From assembly GCF_013403875.1 (NCBI RefSeq), contig NZ_JACBNX010000025.1:1-64000 (forward strand): DNA of 64,000 nt, written 5' to 3'. The notes below the pieces were generated by a model. It was not told the origin of the DNA, ran no database searches, and worked only from the letters and a program-made list of their open reading frames with translations. This DNA comes from Burkholderia guangdongensis (lineage in GTDB: Bacteria; Pseudomonadota; Gammaproteobacteria; Burkholderiales; Burkholderiaceae). Made by a program: the position numbers and the translations under genes. Positions 27,643 to 35,836 of this stretch are shown here, one piece after another (the stretch's first letter is position 1; every line of letters starts with the position of its first letter).

Positions 27643-28914
27643 ATGGATATCGATCAGTACATGACGGACCTGGGCCGCCGCGCCCGGCACGCTTCGCGCG
27701 CGATGGCGCGCGCCAGCACGGCCGCGAAGAACGCGGCGCTCGACGCGGTCGCGCGCGCGATCGAGCGCGACGCGCAGCAGCTGAAGGAGGCGAACGCGCG
27801 TGACGTCGCGCGCGCGCGCGAAAAGGGGCTCGATGCGGCGTTCATCGACCGCCTGACGCTGTCGGACAAGGCGCTGAACACGATGGTCGAAGGGCTGCGC
27901 CAGGTCGCGTCGCTCGCGGATCCGATCGGCGAGATCGGCAATCTGAAGTACCGCCCGAGCGGGATCCAGGTCGGCCAGATGCGCGTGCCGCTCGGCGTGA
28001 TCGGGATCATCTACGAATCGCGGCCGAACGTGACGATCGACGCGGCCGCGCTGTGCCTGAAGTCCGGCAACGCGACGATCCTGCGCGGCGGCTCCGAGGC
28101 GCTCGAATCGAATACCGCGCTCGCGAAGCTGATCGGCGAAGGGCTCGCGGCCGCGGGGCTGCCGCAGGACGCGGTGCAGGTGGTCGCGACCGCCGATCGC
28201 GCGGCGGTCGGCAAGCTGATCACGATGACCGACTACGTCGACGTGATCGTGCCGCGCGGCGGCAAGAGCCTGATCGAGCGGCTGATCGCCGAGGCGCGCG
28301 TGCCGATGATCAAGCATCTCGACGGGATCTGCCACGTGTACGTGGACGACCGCGCGGATCTCGCGAAGGCGCTGACCGTCTGCGACAACGCGAAGACGCA
28401 CCGCTACGGCACCTGCAACACGATGGAGACGCTGCTCGTCGCGGCCGGCATCGCAGGCGCGGTGTTGCCGCCGCTCGGCCGGCTCTATCGCGACAAGGGC
28501 GTCGAGCTGCGCGTCGATCCCGCCGCGCGCGCGGTGCTCGCCGACGCCGGCGTCGGCCCGCTCGTCGACGCGACCGAAGAAGACTGGCGCACCGAATATC
28601 TCGCGCCGGTGCTGGCGGTCAAGATCGTCGACGGGATGGACGCCGCGATCGAGCACATCAACGAATACGGCTCGCATCACACCGATGCGATCGTCACCGA
28701 GGATCACGACCGCGCGATGCGCTTTCTGCGCGAAGTCGATTCGGCGAGCGTGATGGTCAACGCGTCGACGCGCTTCGCGGATGGCTTCGAGTTCGGCCTC
28801 GGCGCGGAGATCGGGATCTCGAACGACAAGCTGCATGCGCGCGGGCCGGTCGGCCTCGAAGGGTTGACGTCGCTGAAGTACGTCGTGCTCGGGCACGGCG
28901 AAGGGCGTCAGTAA
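27643..28914 (+). CDS. proA: Gamma-glutamyl phosphate reductase
   Basis: The protein has 423 residues and reduces gamma-glutamyl phosphate to the semialdehyde in proline synthesis. It belongs to the aldehyde dehydrogenase superfamily, with the active-site Cys in RYGTCNTMET and conserved VPRGGKSLIERL. Codon use is typical of the host. The following gene begins only 20 bases later but has very different composition, so proA marks the left border of an inserted gene pair. Confidence 0.95.
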   Translation: MDIDQYMTDLGRRARHASRAMARASTAAKNAALDAVARAIERDAQQLKEANARDVARAREKGLDAAFIDRLTLSDKALNTMVEGLRQVASLADPIGEIGNLKYRPSGIQVGQMRVPLGVIGIIYESRPNVTIDAAALCLKSGNATILRGGSEALESNTALAKLIGEGLAAAGLPQDAVQVVATADRAAVGKLITMTDYVDVIVPRGGKSLIERLIAEARVPMIKHLDGICHVYVDDRADLAKALTVCDNAKTHRYGTCNTMETLLVAAGIAGAVLPPLGRLYRDKGVELRVDPAARAVLADAGVGPLVDATEEDWRTEYLAPVLAVKIVDGMDAAIEHINEYGSHHTDAIVTEDHDRAMRFLREVDSASVMVNASTRFADGFEFGLGAEIGISNDKLHARGPVGLEGLTSLKYVVLGHGEGRQ

Positions 28915-28934
28915 GCGACAACAGGAGAAACGGC

Positions 28935-30338
28935 ATGCTAACCAGGCTTCGCGTCAAGGGATTCAAAAGTCTTGGGGATGTCACCGTCGATTTCGGCCCT
29001 TTTACGTGCGTTGCAGGGGTGAATGGTGCGGGAAAGTCCAATCTATTTGACGTGATCGTGTTTTTGCGGGATCTGGTTGACATGCCGATCATTGCTGCGG
29101 CCAATCGGGTCCGTGATCGGGACGGTAAGAGATTCGGGTCGGTGGGTTCGATCTTTACCCGTTACAAGAACAGTAGCGCCGACACGATGGAGTTGGAGGT
29201 GGAGTTTCTGGTTTCCGATGTCGTGGTTGATGACTTCGGACGCCAGGGTGCGCCTCACGTGACTCATCTGAGATATCGGATCGCTTTAGGTTATAAATTG
29301 GACGAAACCTCCGGAAGCGAGAGGATTCAGCTGCTCGACGAGGCACTCGAATATATTCCGAAGCGTGATTTTCGGCGCAATCTGTTTCCTCATGCCGATG
29401 TATTTTGGGAATCGGTCAAGGGTGGAACGAAAACATCGAATTTCATATCGACCGAGAAAGAAGCCGATGGGCGAGCGATCGTCAACATCCATCAAGATTC
29501 TGGAACGAGCAGGGGGCGGCCGGAGCGCATTCCAGCGTTCGGAATGGAGCGCACCGCGTTGAGCGGAATCAACACGATCGACAGGCCGACTGCATTGGCA
29601 GCTCGCCGTGAAATGCAATCGTGGGCGTTGCTCCAGCTTGAGCCATCAGCGCTTCGGCAACCTGACGATTTTTCGACGCCATCCGACATTCATGTTGCAC
29701 CTTCGGGTGCGCATATGCCTGCGACGCTCAAATGGCTGAACAAGGATGCAGCGGTTGCAAATCGATTGTCGGAGCTAATTCCGGATGTCGCGGAACTATC
29801 CGTTGAGGTTGACGAAAGACGGGAGCTAAAGACCCTGTACCTGACGAATCGCGATGGCATTAAATATCCTGCAAAGGCGCTCTCTGACGGCACATTGCGA
29901 TTTTTGGCGCTGGCTATCATTCATGCTGATCCTTTGGCGGGAGGGCTAATATGCCTCGAAGAGCCTGAGAACGGCATTCATCCTTCACGGGTTCGGGCAA
30001 TGACAAACTTGCTGCGTGATATGGCAGTCGATCCGAATGAGGCAGTCGACGAGCATAATCCATTGCGCCAGGTGATTATCAATACACACTCTCCTTTGGT
30101 TGTGCAGGAGTTGAAGGCCGACGATCTCGTGGTTTGTCAGCAATATCGCCAAAAGACAGCAACTTTTAGTACGTTCGGATTTCTGGCCAAGACGTGGCGC
30201 GCTGAAAAAATGCCCGATCAAAAAACAACGTCGTTGAGTACTTTGCTGGCTTATCTCAATGCAGATGAGGTGAGCGAAGATCGAGATTCATCGACGGTCA
30301 GAGCGCTGTTGCGTGAGCAATTGGCGCTTTTTCAATGA
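28935..30338 (+). CDS. OLD/AAA15-like ATPase of a putative defence pair
   Basis: The protein has 467 residues. It has an ABC/SMC-type ATPase core: Walker A GVNGAGKS (about residues 28-35) after an LRVKGFKSLGD start, a signature-like ALSDGTLRF (about 315), Walker B LICLEEPENGIHP (about 340) and the His switch NTHSP (about 384). This is the AAA15/AAA21 class found in OLD-like nucleases and in PARIS, Gabija and AbiL. It lacks a fused TOPRIM; the next gene appears to supply one. Base composition is visibly AT-richer than neighbours, with many A/T third positions, which suggests transfer. ATG 28935 has AGGAG upstream. Confidence 0.85.
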   Translation: MLTRLRVKGFKSLGDVTVDFGPFTCVAGVNGAGKSNLFDVIVFLRDLVDMPIIAAANRVRDRDGKRFGSVGSIFTRYKNSSADTMELEVEFLVSDVVVDDFGRQGAPHVTHLRYRIALGYKLDETSGSERIQLLDEALEYIPKRDFRRNLFPHADVFWESVKGGTKTSNFISTEKEADGRAIVNIHQDSGTSRGRPERIPAFGMERTALSGINTIDRPTALAARREMQSWALLQLEPSALRQPDDFSTPSDIHVAPSGAHMPATLKWLNKDAAVANRLSELIPDVAELSVEVDERRELKTLYLTNRDGIKYPAKALSDGTLRFLALAIIHADPLAGGLICLEEPENGIHPSRVRAMTNLLRDMAVDPNEAVDEHNPLRQVIINTHSPLVVQELKADDLVVCQQYRQKTATFSTFGFLAKTWRAEKMPDQKTTSLSTLLAYLNADEVSEDRDSSTVRALLREQLALFQ

Positions 30339-30350
30339 ACGGGGGAGCGG

Positions 30351-30965
30351 GTGAGTTTTATTCGTTACACGCTCCTTGCTGATGGGAGCTCCGATGCGGT
30401 GCTGCTGCCCATTATTCGATGGGTCATCGATCAAAATTTTCCTGATTTGACAACGATAGAAGAGTTTGCTCGAGATGGGTTACCACCGCCATCGACGGGA
30501 CTTCGAACGCGTGTCGCTAGAGTGCGGGCGCTCTACGAATTCGATGTTTTGTTTGTGCATCGCGACGCGGAGCGAGACGGTTACGAAATGCGATTACAGC
30601 AGTTGACCGACGAACTTGCTGACGTGGAAGGCGTCTGGATCCCAGTCATTCCTGTCCGTATGACCGAAGCTTGGTTACTGGGTAGTGAGCCTGCGATAAG
30701 GCGGGCGGCGGAGAATCCGAATGGCAAGGTTCCGCTGACAATTCCGCCTCGGTCCCGCTGGGAAGCGTTGCCGGATCCTAAGCAGGCGTTGTTTGCGCTG
30801 CTGCATGCAGCAGCGGATCGCCCGCCCCGTCGAGCGATTAATGAAGGGCTTTGCAGGAGCAGGGTGGCTGAGCTAACTGCGGATTTTGAGCATTTGCGCC
30901 CGTTGCCGTCTTTTCAGGCATTCGAGGCTCGGGTGGTTGAGACGTTTCGTGGTTTGGAGGTCTGA
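30351..30965 (+). CDS. TOPRIM/DUF4276-like partner of the AAA ATPase
   Basis: The protein has 204 residues and is not named with certainty. The N-terminus YTLLADGSSDAVLLP puts Asp11 where TOPRIM domains have an acidic residue. The strand DVLFVHRDAERD (about 65-76) supplies a DxxxxD acidic cluster. The later PVRMTEAWLL (about 102-110) resembles the EaW motif of DUF4276 proteins. It starts with GTG 12 bases after the ATPase and shares its AT-rich composition. It is probably the metal-dependent effector or nuclease of the pair; toxicity and target are unknown. Confidence 0.65.
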   Translation: MSFIRYTLLADGSSDAVLLPIIRWVIDQNFPDLTTIEEFARDGLPPPSTGLRTRVARVRALYEFDVLFVHRDAERDGYEMRLQQLTDELADVEGVWIPVIPVRMTEAWLLGSEPAIRRAAENPNGKVPLTIPPRSRWEALPDPKQALFALLHAAADRPPRRAINEGLCRSRVAELTADFEHLRPLPSFQAFEARVVETFRGLEV

Positions 30966-30968
30966 TCG

Positions 30969-31391
30969 ATGGCGATGCTCTGGGTCAAGACTTTCCATAT
31001 CGTGCTGATCGCGGCGTGGTTCGCGGGGCTGTTCTACCTGCCGCGCATCTTCGTGAACCTCGCGATCGAAACCGAGCCGGCCGCAGTGCGGCGGCTCCTC
31101 GTGATGGCGCGCAAGCTGTTCCGCTTCATGAGCTTCATCGCGGTGCCGGCGCTCGCGTGCGGGCTGTGGCTGTGGCTCGTGATCGGCATCGGCGCCGGGC
31201 AGGGCTGGGTGCACGCGAAGGTCGGCGTGGTCGCGCTGCTGGTCGGTTATCACGCGTACTGCGGATATCTGCTGAAGGTGTTCGAGCGCGGCGAGAACCG
31301 CCGCTCCGACAAGTGGTATCGCGTGTTCAACGAATTGCCCGTGCTCGGGATGCTCGCGGCCGTCGCGCTCGTCGTGATCAAGCCGTTCTGA
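30969..31391 (+). CDS. hemJ: Protoporphyrinogen oxidase HemJ family
   Basis: The protein has 140 residues with four predicted membrane helices. Conserved features are FHIVLIAAWFAGLFYLPR with His10, WVHAKVGVVALLVGYH with His and Lys, and the C-terminal FNELPVLGMLAAVALVVIKPF region. HemJ converts protoporphyrinogen IX to protoporphyrin IX in heme synthesis. Its ribosome-binding site (GGAGG near 30956) lies inside the 3' end of the preceding AT-rich gene. Codon use returns to the host pattern. Confidence 0.88.
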   Translation: MAMLWVKTFHIVLIAAWFAGLFYLPRIFVNLAIETEPAAVRRLLVMARKLFRFMSFIAVPALACGLWLWLVIGIGAGQGWVHAKVGVVALLVGYHAYCGYLLKVFERGENRRSDKWYRVFNELPVLGMLAAVALVVIKPF

Positions 31392-31420
31392 CGCGCCGCG
31401 TCGCAAAGTGATTCCGCCGA

Positions 31421-31456
31421 CGGCGCCTCTTGCGGGCGCCGTTTTGCGTTTTTGTT
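31421..31456 (+). terminator. Intrinsic terminator after hemJ
   Basis: CGGCGCC (31421-31427) pairs with GGCGCCG (31435-31441), followed by a T-rich tail. It overlaps the converging end of hexR. Confidence 0.65.
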
Positions 31457-31461
31457 TTCGT

Positions 31462-32328
31462 TCACGCCTTCGCCTTGTCCGCGCCCCCGCCCGCTTCGTC
31501 GATCCGGCGGCGCGTGATCGCCTCCTTCGCGCGGCCGAGCCGGTCGACGAGCGCCGGGCCGCGCGACAGCGCGACGCCGACCGCGAGAATGTCGCCGATC
31601 GCGAGATGCGACATTCGCGACGTCATCGGCGAGAACACGTCGGTCTCCTCCGCGATATTCGACGCGAGGCTCACGGTCGCGAGCTTCGCGAGCGGCGAAT
31701 GGCTGTGCGTGATCGCGATCACTTTTGCGTCGCACGCGAGCGCGGAGCGCGCGGCGTCGACGATGTCGCGCGTGCGGCCGGTGTTCGAGATCGCGACGAC
31801 GACGTCCTGCGGGCCGAGCAGCGCGGCCGACATCGAGAACGTGTGCGGATCGGAATACGCGACGCTCGGCATGCCGAGCCGGAAGAACTTGTGCTGGATG
31901 TCCTGTGCGGCAATCCCCGAGCCGCCGGCGCCGTAGAACTCGATCCGCGACGCATGTGCGAGCAGGTCGATCGCCTCCGCGACGCTGCCGGCTGACAGGC
32001 TGTTGCGGACCTCGATCAGCGCGCCGATCGTGCGGTCGAACACCTTGCCGATGATGCCGGGCGCCGGCTCGTCGGGCTCGACGTCGCGGTACACCGACGA
32101 CACGCCCGGCGCGACACTCTGCGCGAGCCGGATCTTGAACTCGCGGAAGCCGCTGCAGCCGAGCGCGTGGCAGAAGCGCGCGATCGTCGGCTGGCTGACG
32201 CCCGCGCGTGTCGATAGCTCGGTCATCGCGAGGTCGAGTACCTCGCGCGGCGCGGCGAGAATGTAGTCGGCGAGCTTGCGTTCGGACGGGCGCAGCTCGG
32301 GGCGGATCGCTTCGATGCGGGGCAGCAT
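31462..32328 (-). CDS. hexR: RpiR-family regulator HexR
   Basis: The protein has 288 residues: an N-terminal RpiR helix-turn-helix (about 1-77, with VSQPTIARFCHALG) and a SIS sugar-phosphate domain (about 120-260, with FYGAGGSGIAAQDIQ and AISNTGRTRD). HexR responds to 2-keto-3-deoxy-6-phosphogluconate and controls Entner-Doudoroff genes. It is divergent from edd-eda, and two HexR-type palindromes lie between them. The C-terminus is Gly/Lys-rich. Confidence 0.9.
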   Translation of the reverse strand: MLPRIEAIRPELRPSERKLADYILAAPREVLDLAMTELSTRAGVSQPTIARFCHALGCSGFREFKIRLAQSVAPGVSSVYRDVEPDEPAPGIIGKVFDRTIGALIEVRNSLSAGSVAEAIDLLAHASRIEFYGAGGSGIAAQDIQHKFFRLGMPSVAYSDPHTFSMSAALLGPQDVVVAISNTGRTRDIVDAARSALACDAKVIAITHSHSPLAKLATVSLASNIAEETDVFSPMTSRMSHLAIGDILAVGVALSRGPALVDRLGRAKEAITRRRIDEAGGGADKAKA

Positions 32329-32380
32329 GGGACGGCTCGGCGTAATCGGGTTCGGATGAGCGAGTGTATCGCAATAGAAT

Positions 32381-32395
32381 TGTAGAAAATCTACA
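32381..32395. promoter_or_regulatory. HexR-type operator 1
   Basis: TGTAG-AAAAT-CTACA is an inverted repeat close to the hexR side. It matches the general HexR pattern of TGTA/TACA arms with an A/T-rich centre, and suggests autoregulation. Confidence 0.65.
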
Positions 32396-32523
32396 TAAAA
32401 TTTCTAGCTCGATCTGCTCAGTGCTCGCGGCGGTTTTGACATGAATCTTAGGGTTATTACTAGTATTTGTCGGGCTTTCGGCTAAAAAATGCTGCGCCCG
32501 CGCATGAGTTGGCATTGCGTGCT

Positions 32524-32538
32524 TGTAGTTTTTCTACT
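32524..32538. promoter_or_regulatory. HexR-type operator 2
   Basis: TGTAG-TTTTT-CTACT lies 86 bases before edd. It shares arms with operator 1 apart from the last base, so it probably controls edd-eda. Confidence 0.6.
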
Positions 32539-32623
32539 AGACTTTGGCCGTTCGGTCGACGCAGTCGGCCGTCCCCACGATCCCAACTTGCCGGTGTCGG
32601 CCGGCCATTCAGGAGCGCCCAGC

Positions 32624-34477
32624 ATGACCTCGCTGCATCCCACTCTGGCGAAAGTCACCGAACGCGTGATCGCACGCAGCCAGTCGACCCGTTCCGCCTA
32701 CCTGAAGCGCATCGACGGCGCGCAGGGCAAGTTCCCCGCGCGCGGCGCGCTGTCGTGCGCGAACCTCGCGCACGGCTTCGCGGGCCTCGAAGGCGACGAC
32801 AAGTTCAAGATCAAGGCGATTCGCGAGCCGAACATCGGCATCGTGTCGTCGTACAACGAGATGTTGTCCGCACACGCGCCGTACAAGACTTTCCCCGACA
32901 TCATCAAGGTCGCCGCGCGCGAGAACGGTGGCGTCGCGCAATTCGCGGGCGGCGTGCCGGCGATGTGCGACGGCGTCACGCAGGGCAATGCCGGGATGGA
33001 GCTGTCGCTGTTCTCGCGCGAGGCGATCGCGATGGGCACCGCGATCGCGCTCACGCACAACATGTTCGACGCGGCGCTGTGCCTCGGGATCTGCGACAAG
33101 ATCGTGCCGGGCCTGCTGATCGGCGCGCTGCAGTTCGGCCATCTGCCGACGATCTTCGTGCCGGCCGGCCCGATGACGAGCGGTCTGTCGAACGACGACA
33201 AGGCGAAGATCCGCCAGCAGTTCGCGACCGGCCAGGTCGGCCGCGACGCGCTGCTCGAAGCCGAATCGTCCGCGTATCACGGCCACGGCACCTGCACGTT
33301 CTACGGCACCGCGAACAGCAACCAGATGCTGATGGAGCTGATGGGCCTGCATCTGCCCGGCTCCGCGTTCGTGCATCCGCACACGCCGCTGCGCGACGCG
33401 CTGACGGCCGAGGCCGCGCGCCGCGTGCTCGACCTGACCGTCGAGCGTGGCCACTACACGCCGATCGGCCATGTGATCGACGAGAAGGCGATCGTGAACG
33501 GGATCGTCGCGCTGCTCGCGACCGGCGGCTCGACGAACCATACGTTGCACCTCGTCGCGATCGCGCGCGCGGCCGGCGTCCTGATCGACTGGGACGACTT
33601 CGACGAGCTGTCCGCCGCGGTGCCGCTGCTCGCGAAGATCTATCCGAACGGCAAGGCGGACGTCAACCACTTCCACGCGGCGGGCGGCGTCGCGTTCCTC
33701 GTGCGCAACCTGCTCGAGGGCGGGCTGCTGCACGAGGACGTGACGACGGTCGCCGGCCGCGGCCTCGCGCACTACACGAAGGAGCCGAAGCTGCTCGACG
33801 GCAAGCTGACCTGGGTCGACGGCGTCGCCGAGAGCCAGGATGCGAAGGTGCTGCGCCCGCTCGCCGAGCCGTTCCAGCCGGACGGCGGCCTGCGCCTGAT
33901 GCAGGGCCGGCTCGGCCGCGGCGTGATCAAGATCTCGGCGGTCGCGCCCGAGCATCGCAAGGTGAGCGCGCCCGCGATCGTGTTCGATTCGCAGGAAGGC
34001 GTGCAGGAAGCGTTCGATCGCGGCGAGCTGAAGCGCGATTTCGTCGCGGTCGTGCGTTTCCAGGGCGCGCGCGCGAACGGGATGCCGGAGCTGCACCGTT
34101 TGACGCCGCTGCTCGGCGTATTGCAGGATCAGGGTTTTCATGTCGCGCTCGTGACCGACGGCCGCATGTCGGGTGCGTCGGGCAAGGTGCCGGCGGTGAT
34201 CCACGTGTCGCCGGAAGCGCTGCTGAACGGCCCGCTCGGCAAGGTGCAGACGGGCGACACGATCGTGATCGACGCCGAGGCCGGCGTGCTCGACATCGCG
34301 ATCGACGAGCAGGAATGGCACGCGCGCCCGGTCGCGCAGCCGCTTCATCAGGCGGAAAACGAAGTCGGCTTCGGCCGCGAGCTGTTCGGCGTGTTCCGTT
34401 CGGCGGCCGCGCCGGCGGAGCAGGGTGCATCGGTTTTCGGCGCGCTGGTCGGCGAGGCCGTCCGCGTCAACGCGTAA
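32624..34477 (+). CDS. edd: 6-phosphogluconate dehydratase
   Basis: The protein has 617 residues and dehydrates 6-phosphogluconate to KDPG, the first step of the Entner-Doudoroff pathway. It is an IlvD/Edd-family Fe-S enzyme: CDGVTQGNAGMELSLFSRE, GTCTFYGTANSNQM and TDGRMSGASGKVP are visible. ATG 32624 with AGGAG upstream is selected over an in-frame start 45 codons earlier that would cross HexR operator 2. eda follows 19 bases later. Confidence 0.95.
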   Translation: MTSLHPTLAKVTERVIARSQSTRSAYLKRIDGAQGKFPARGALSCANLAHGFAGLEGDDKFKIKAIREPNIGIVSSYNEMLSAHAPYKTFPDIIKVAARENGGVAQFAGGVPAMCDGVTQGNAGMELSLFSREAIAMGTAIALTHNMFDAALCLGICDKIVPGLLIGALQFGHLPTIFVPAGPMTSGLSNDDKAKIRQQFATGQVGRDALLEAESSAYHGHGTCTFYGTANSNQMLMELMGLHLPGSAFVHPHTPLRDALTAEAARRVLDLTVERGHYTPIGHVIDEKAIVNGIVALLATGGSTNHTLHLVAIARAAGVLIDWDDFDELSAAVPLLAKIYPNGKADVNHFHAAGGVAFLVRNLLEGGLLHEDVTTVAGRGLAHYTKEPKLLDGKLTWVDGVAESQDAKVLRPLAEPFQPDGGLRLMQGRLGRGVIKISAVAPEHRKVSAPAIVFDSQEGVQEAFDRGELKRDFVAVVRFQGARANGMPELHRLTPLLGVLQDQGFHVALVTDGRMSGASGKVPAVIHVSPEALLNGPLGKVQTGDTIVIDAEAGVLDIAIDEQEWHARPVAQPLHQAENEVGFGRELFGVFRSAAAPAEQGASVFGALVGEAVRVNA

Positions 34478-34496
34478 TCAACAAGGAGTGGTATCG

Positions 34497-35123
34497 ATGA
34501 AAACGATCGACGAAATCGTCAAGCTGGGCCCGGTGATCCCGGTGCTCGCATTCGACTCGGCCGAGCAGGGCGAGCACGTGTCGCGCGCACTGCACGCGGG
34601 CGGCGTGAAGGTGCTGGAGATCACGCTGCGCACCGAGGCGGGGCTCGCGGCGATCGAGCGCGCGAGCCGGCTCGCGGACGACATCGTCGTCGGCGTCGGC
34701 ACGATCACGAGGCCGGAGCACTGCGCGCAGGCGAAGAAGGCGGGCGCGCAGTTCGGCGTGTCGCCGGGGCTGACGAAGGAGCTGCACGTCGCGGCGCTCG
34801 ACGCGGGCCTGCCGCTGTTGCCCGGCGTGATGACGCCGAGCGACCTGATCCAGGCGATCGAGTTCGGCTACGAGATCGTCAAGTTCTTCCCGGCGCAGCA
34901 GGCGGGCGGCGTGCCGATGCTGCAGGCGTTCCACGGCCCGTTCCCGAACCTGCGTTTCTGTCCGACGGGCGGGATCACCGCGGAGACCGCGCCGAACTTC
35001 CTGAAGCTGCCGAACGTGGTCTGCGTCGGCGGCTCGTGGCTGACGCCGAAGGCGGCTGTCGCCGGCGAGGACTGGGCGGAGATCACGCGTCTCGCGCAGA
35101 TCGCGAGCCAGTTGCCGCGCTGA
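34497..35123 (+). CDS. eda: KDPG/KHG aldolase
   Basis: The protein has 208 residues and cleaves 2-keto-3-deoxy-6-phosphogluconate to pyruvate and glyceraldehyde-3-phosphate. The Schiff-base lysine is Lys129 in EIVKFFPA. The N-terminal KVLEITLRT carries the general acid Glu. It is translated from an AAGGAG site and ends in a strong terminator. Confidence 0.95.
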   Translation: MKTIDEIVKLGPVIPVLAFDSAEQGEHVSRALHAGGVKVLEITLRTEAGLAAIERASRLADDIVVGVGTITRPEHCAQAKKAGAQFGVSPGLTKELHVAALDAGLPLLPGVMTPSDLIQAIEFGYEIVKFFPAQQAGGVPMLQAFHGPFPNLRFCPTGGITAETAPNFLKLPNVVCVGGSWLTPKAAVAGEDWAEITRLAQIASQLPR

Positions 35124-35180
35124 GTGGTGTGATTCGATGCGCGCGGCCGATTGAAGCGGCCGTGTGACGGTGGTAGCCAG

Positions 35181-35212
35181 GCGGCCCGCTCGATGCGGGC
35201 CGCTTTGTTTTT
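35181..35212 (+). terminator. Intrinsic terminator after edd-eda
   Basis: GCGGCCCGC (35181-35189), loop TCGAT, and GCGGGCCGC (35195-35203) form a perfect 9-bp stem. A TTTGTTTTT tail follows. Confidence 0.85.
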
Positions 35213-35231
35213 AGCGATTGCGCACGGGAGA

Positions 35232-35507
35232 TCAGCGTCGACGCCGATGCCGGATCTTCGCGATTGCCCATCGAATGCCCAGATAAATCGCGGTGGCGAC
35301 CGGCGTGAACAACGCGAAGCCGACCAGCCCTTCGAGGTTCGCGACATCTTCCGCATGGCGGGCGCGATACAACGTCGCGAGGCGATCTGCCCATGCTTGC
35401 GGGAACGTCGGGAAGACTTCGTGGTGTGCGGTCCAGAGCAGCGTCAGCGCGTTGGCGATCAGGTAGATGCAGAGCAGTCCGAGCAGGAGCCGGGGGAGTG
35501 GCTTCAT
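35232..35507 (-). CDS. Small two-helix membrane protein, possible immunity protein
   Basis: The protein has 91 residues with two hydrophobic segments (about 5-26 and 60-80) and a basic C-terminus (RHRRRR). I do not recognise the family. Its start overlaps the stop of the upstream Tlde1-like gene in an ATGA, so the two are translationally coupled. Small membrane proteins beside Tlde1-type effectors are often immunity proteins protecting the periplasm; that role is inferred from position only. Confidence 0.6.
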   Translation of the reverse strand: MKPLPRLLLGLLCIYLIANALTLLWTAHHEVFPTFPQAWADRLATLYRARHAEDVANLEGLVGFALFTPVATAIYLGIRWAIAKIRHRRRR

Positions 35508-35836
35508 GAGACGATCACCATGCCGTATGCGTCATACGAGGTTCCGGGAATGCGAAATTTCGGTGCGCTCAGGATTGCGCTGCGCAGCATCAGGAAATCA
35601 TGTCGGTGCTCAAGCGTAATGCATCCTTCACTGACGCCCAAAGGTCCCTTGGGATGCAATCTGAATTTTCCGCGCCTGACTTGATCGCAGAACAGTTCGT
35701 CATCGATTTTCCGATCCTTGGCGTATAGAGCAAACCACTCGAATTTGTTCACGCCTCTGAAAATTTGAAGGTAAGTCTCATGATTGGCCCGCAATTTTAT
35801 TGAAATGTGCGGCGAGTCTATTTGACAAGACGCCAC
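35504..35836 (-). CDS. Tlde1/DUF2778-like protein, probably N-terminally truncated
   Basis: The protein has 110 residues from GTG 35836. The C-terminal half carries the L,D-transpeptidase-like motif with a conserved His and Cys (FRLHPKGPLGVSEGCITL, given in part) and the preceding FEWFALYAKDRKIDDE stretch seen in DUF2778 proteins. The family is usually 150-200 residues, so the N-terminal half is missing. An in-frame TGA lies two codons upstream and the DNA above encodes nothing similar. It is either a remnant of a T6SS-type peptidoglycan effector or a minimal form. Composition is AT-richer than the core genes. Confidence 0.6.
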   Translation of the reverse strand: MASCQIDSPHISIKLRANHETYLQIFRGVNKFEWFALYAKDRKIDDELFCDQVRRGKFRLHPKGPLGVSEGCITLEHRHDFLMLRSAILSAPKFRIPGTSYDAYGMVIVS

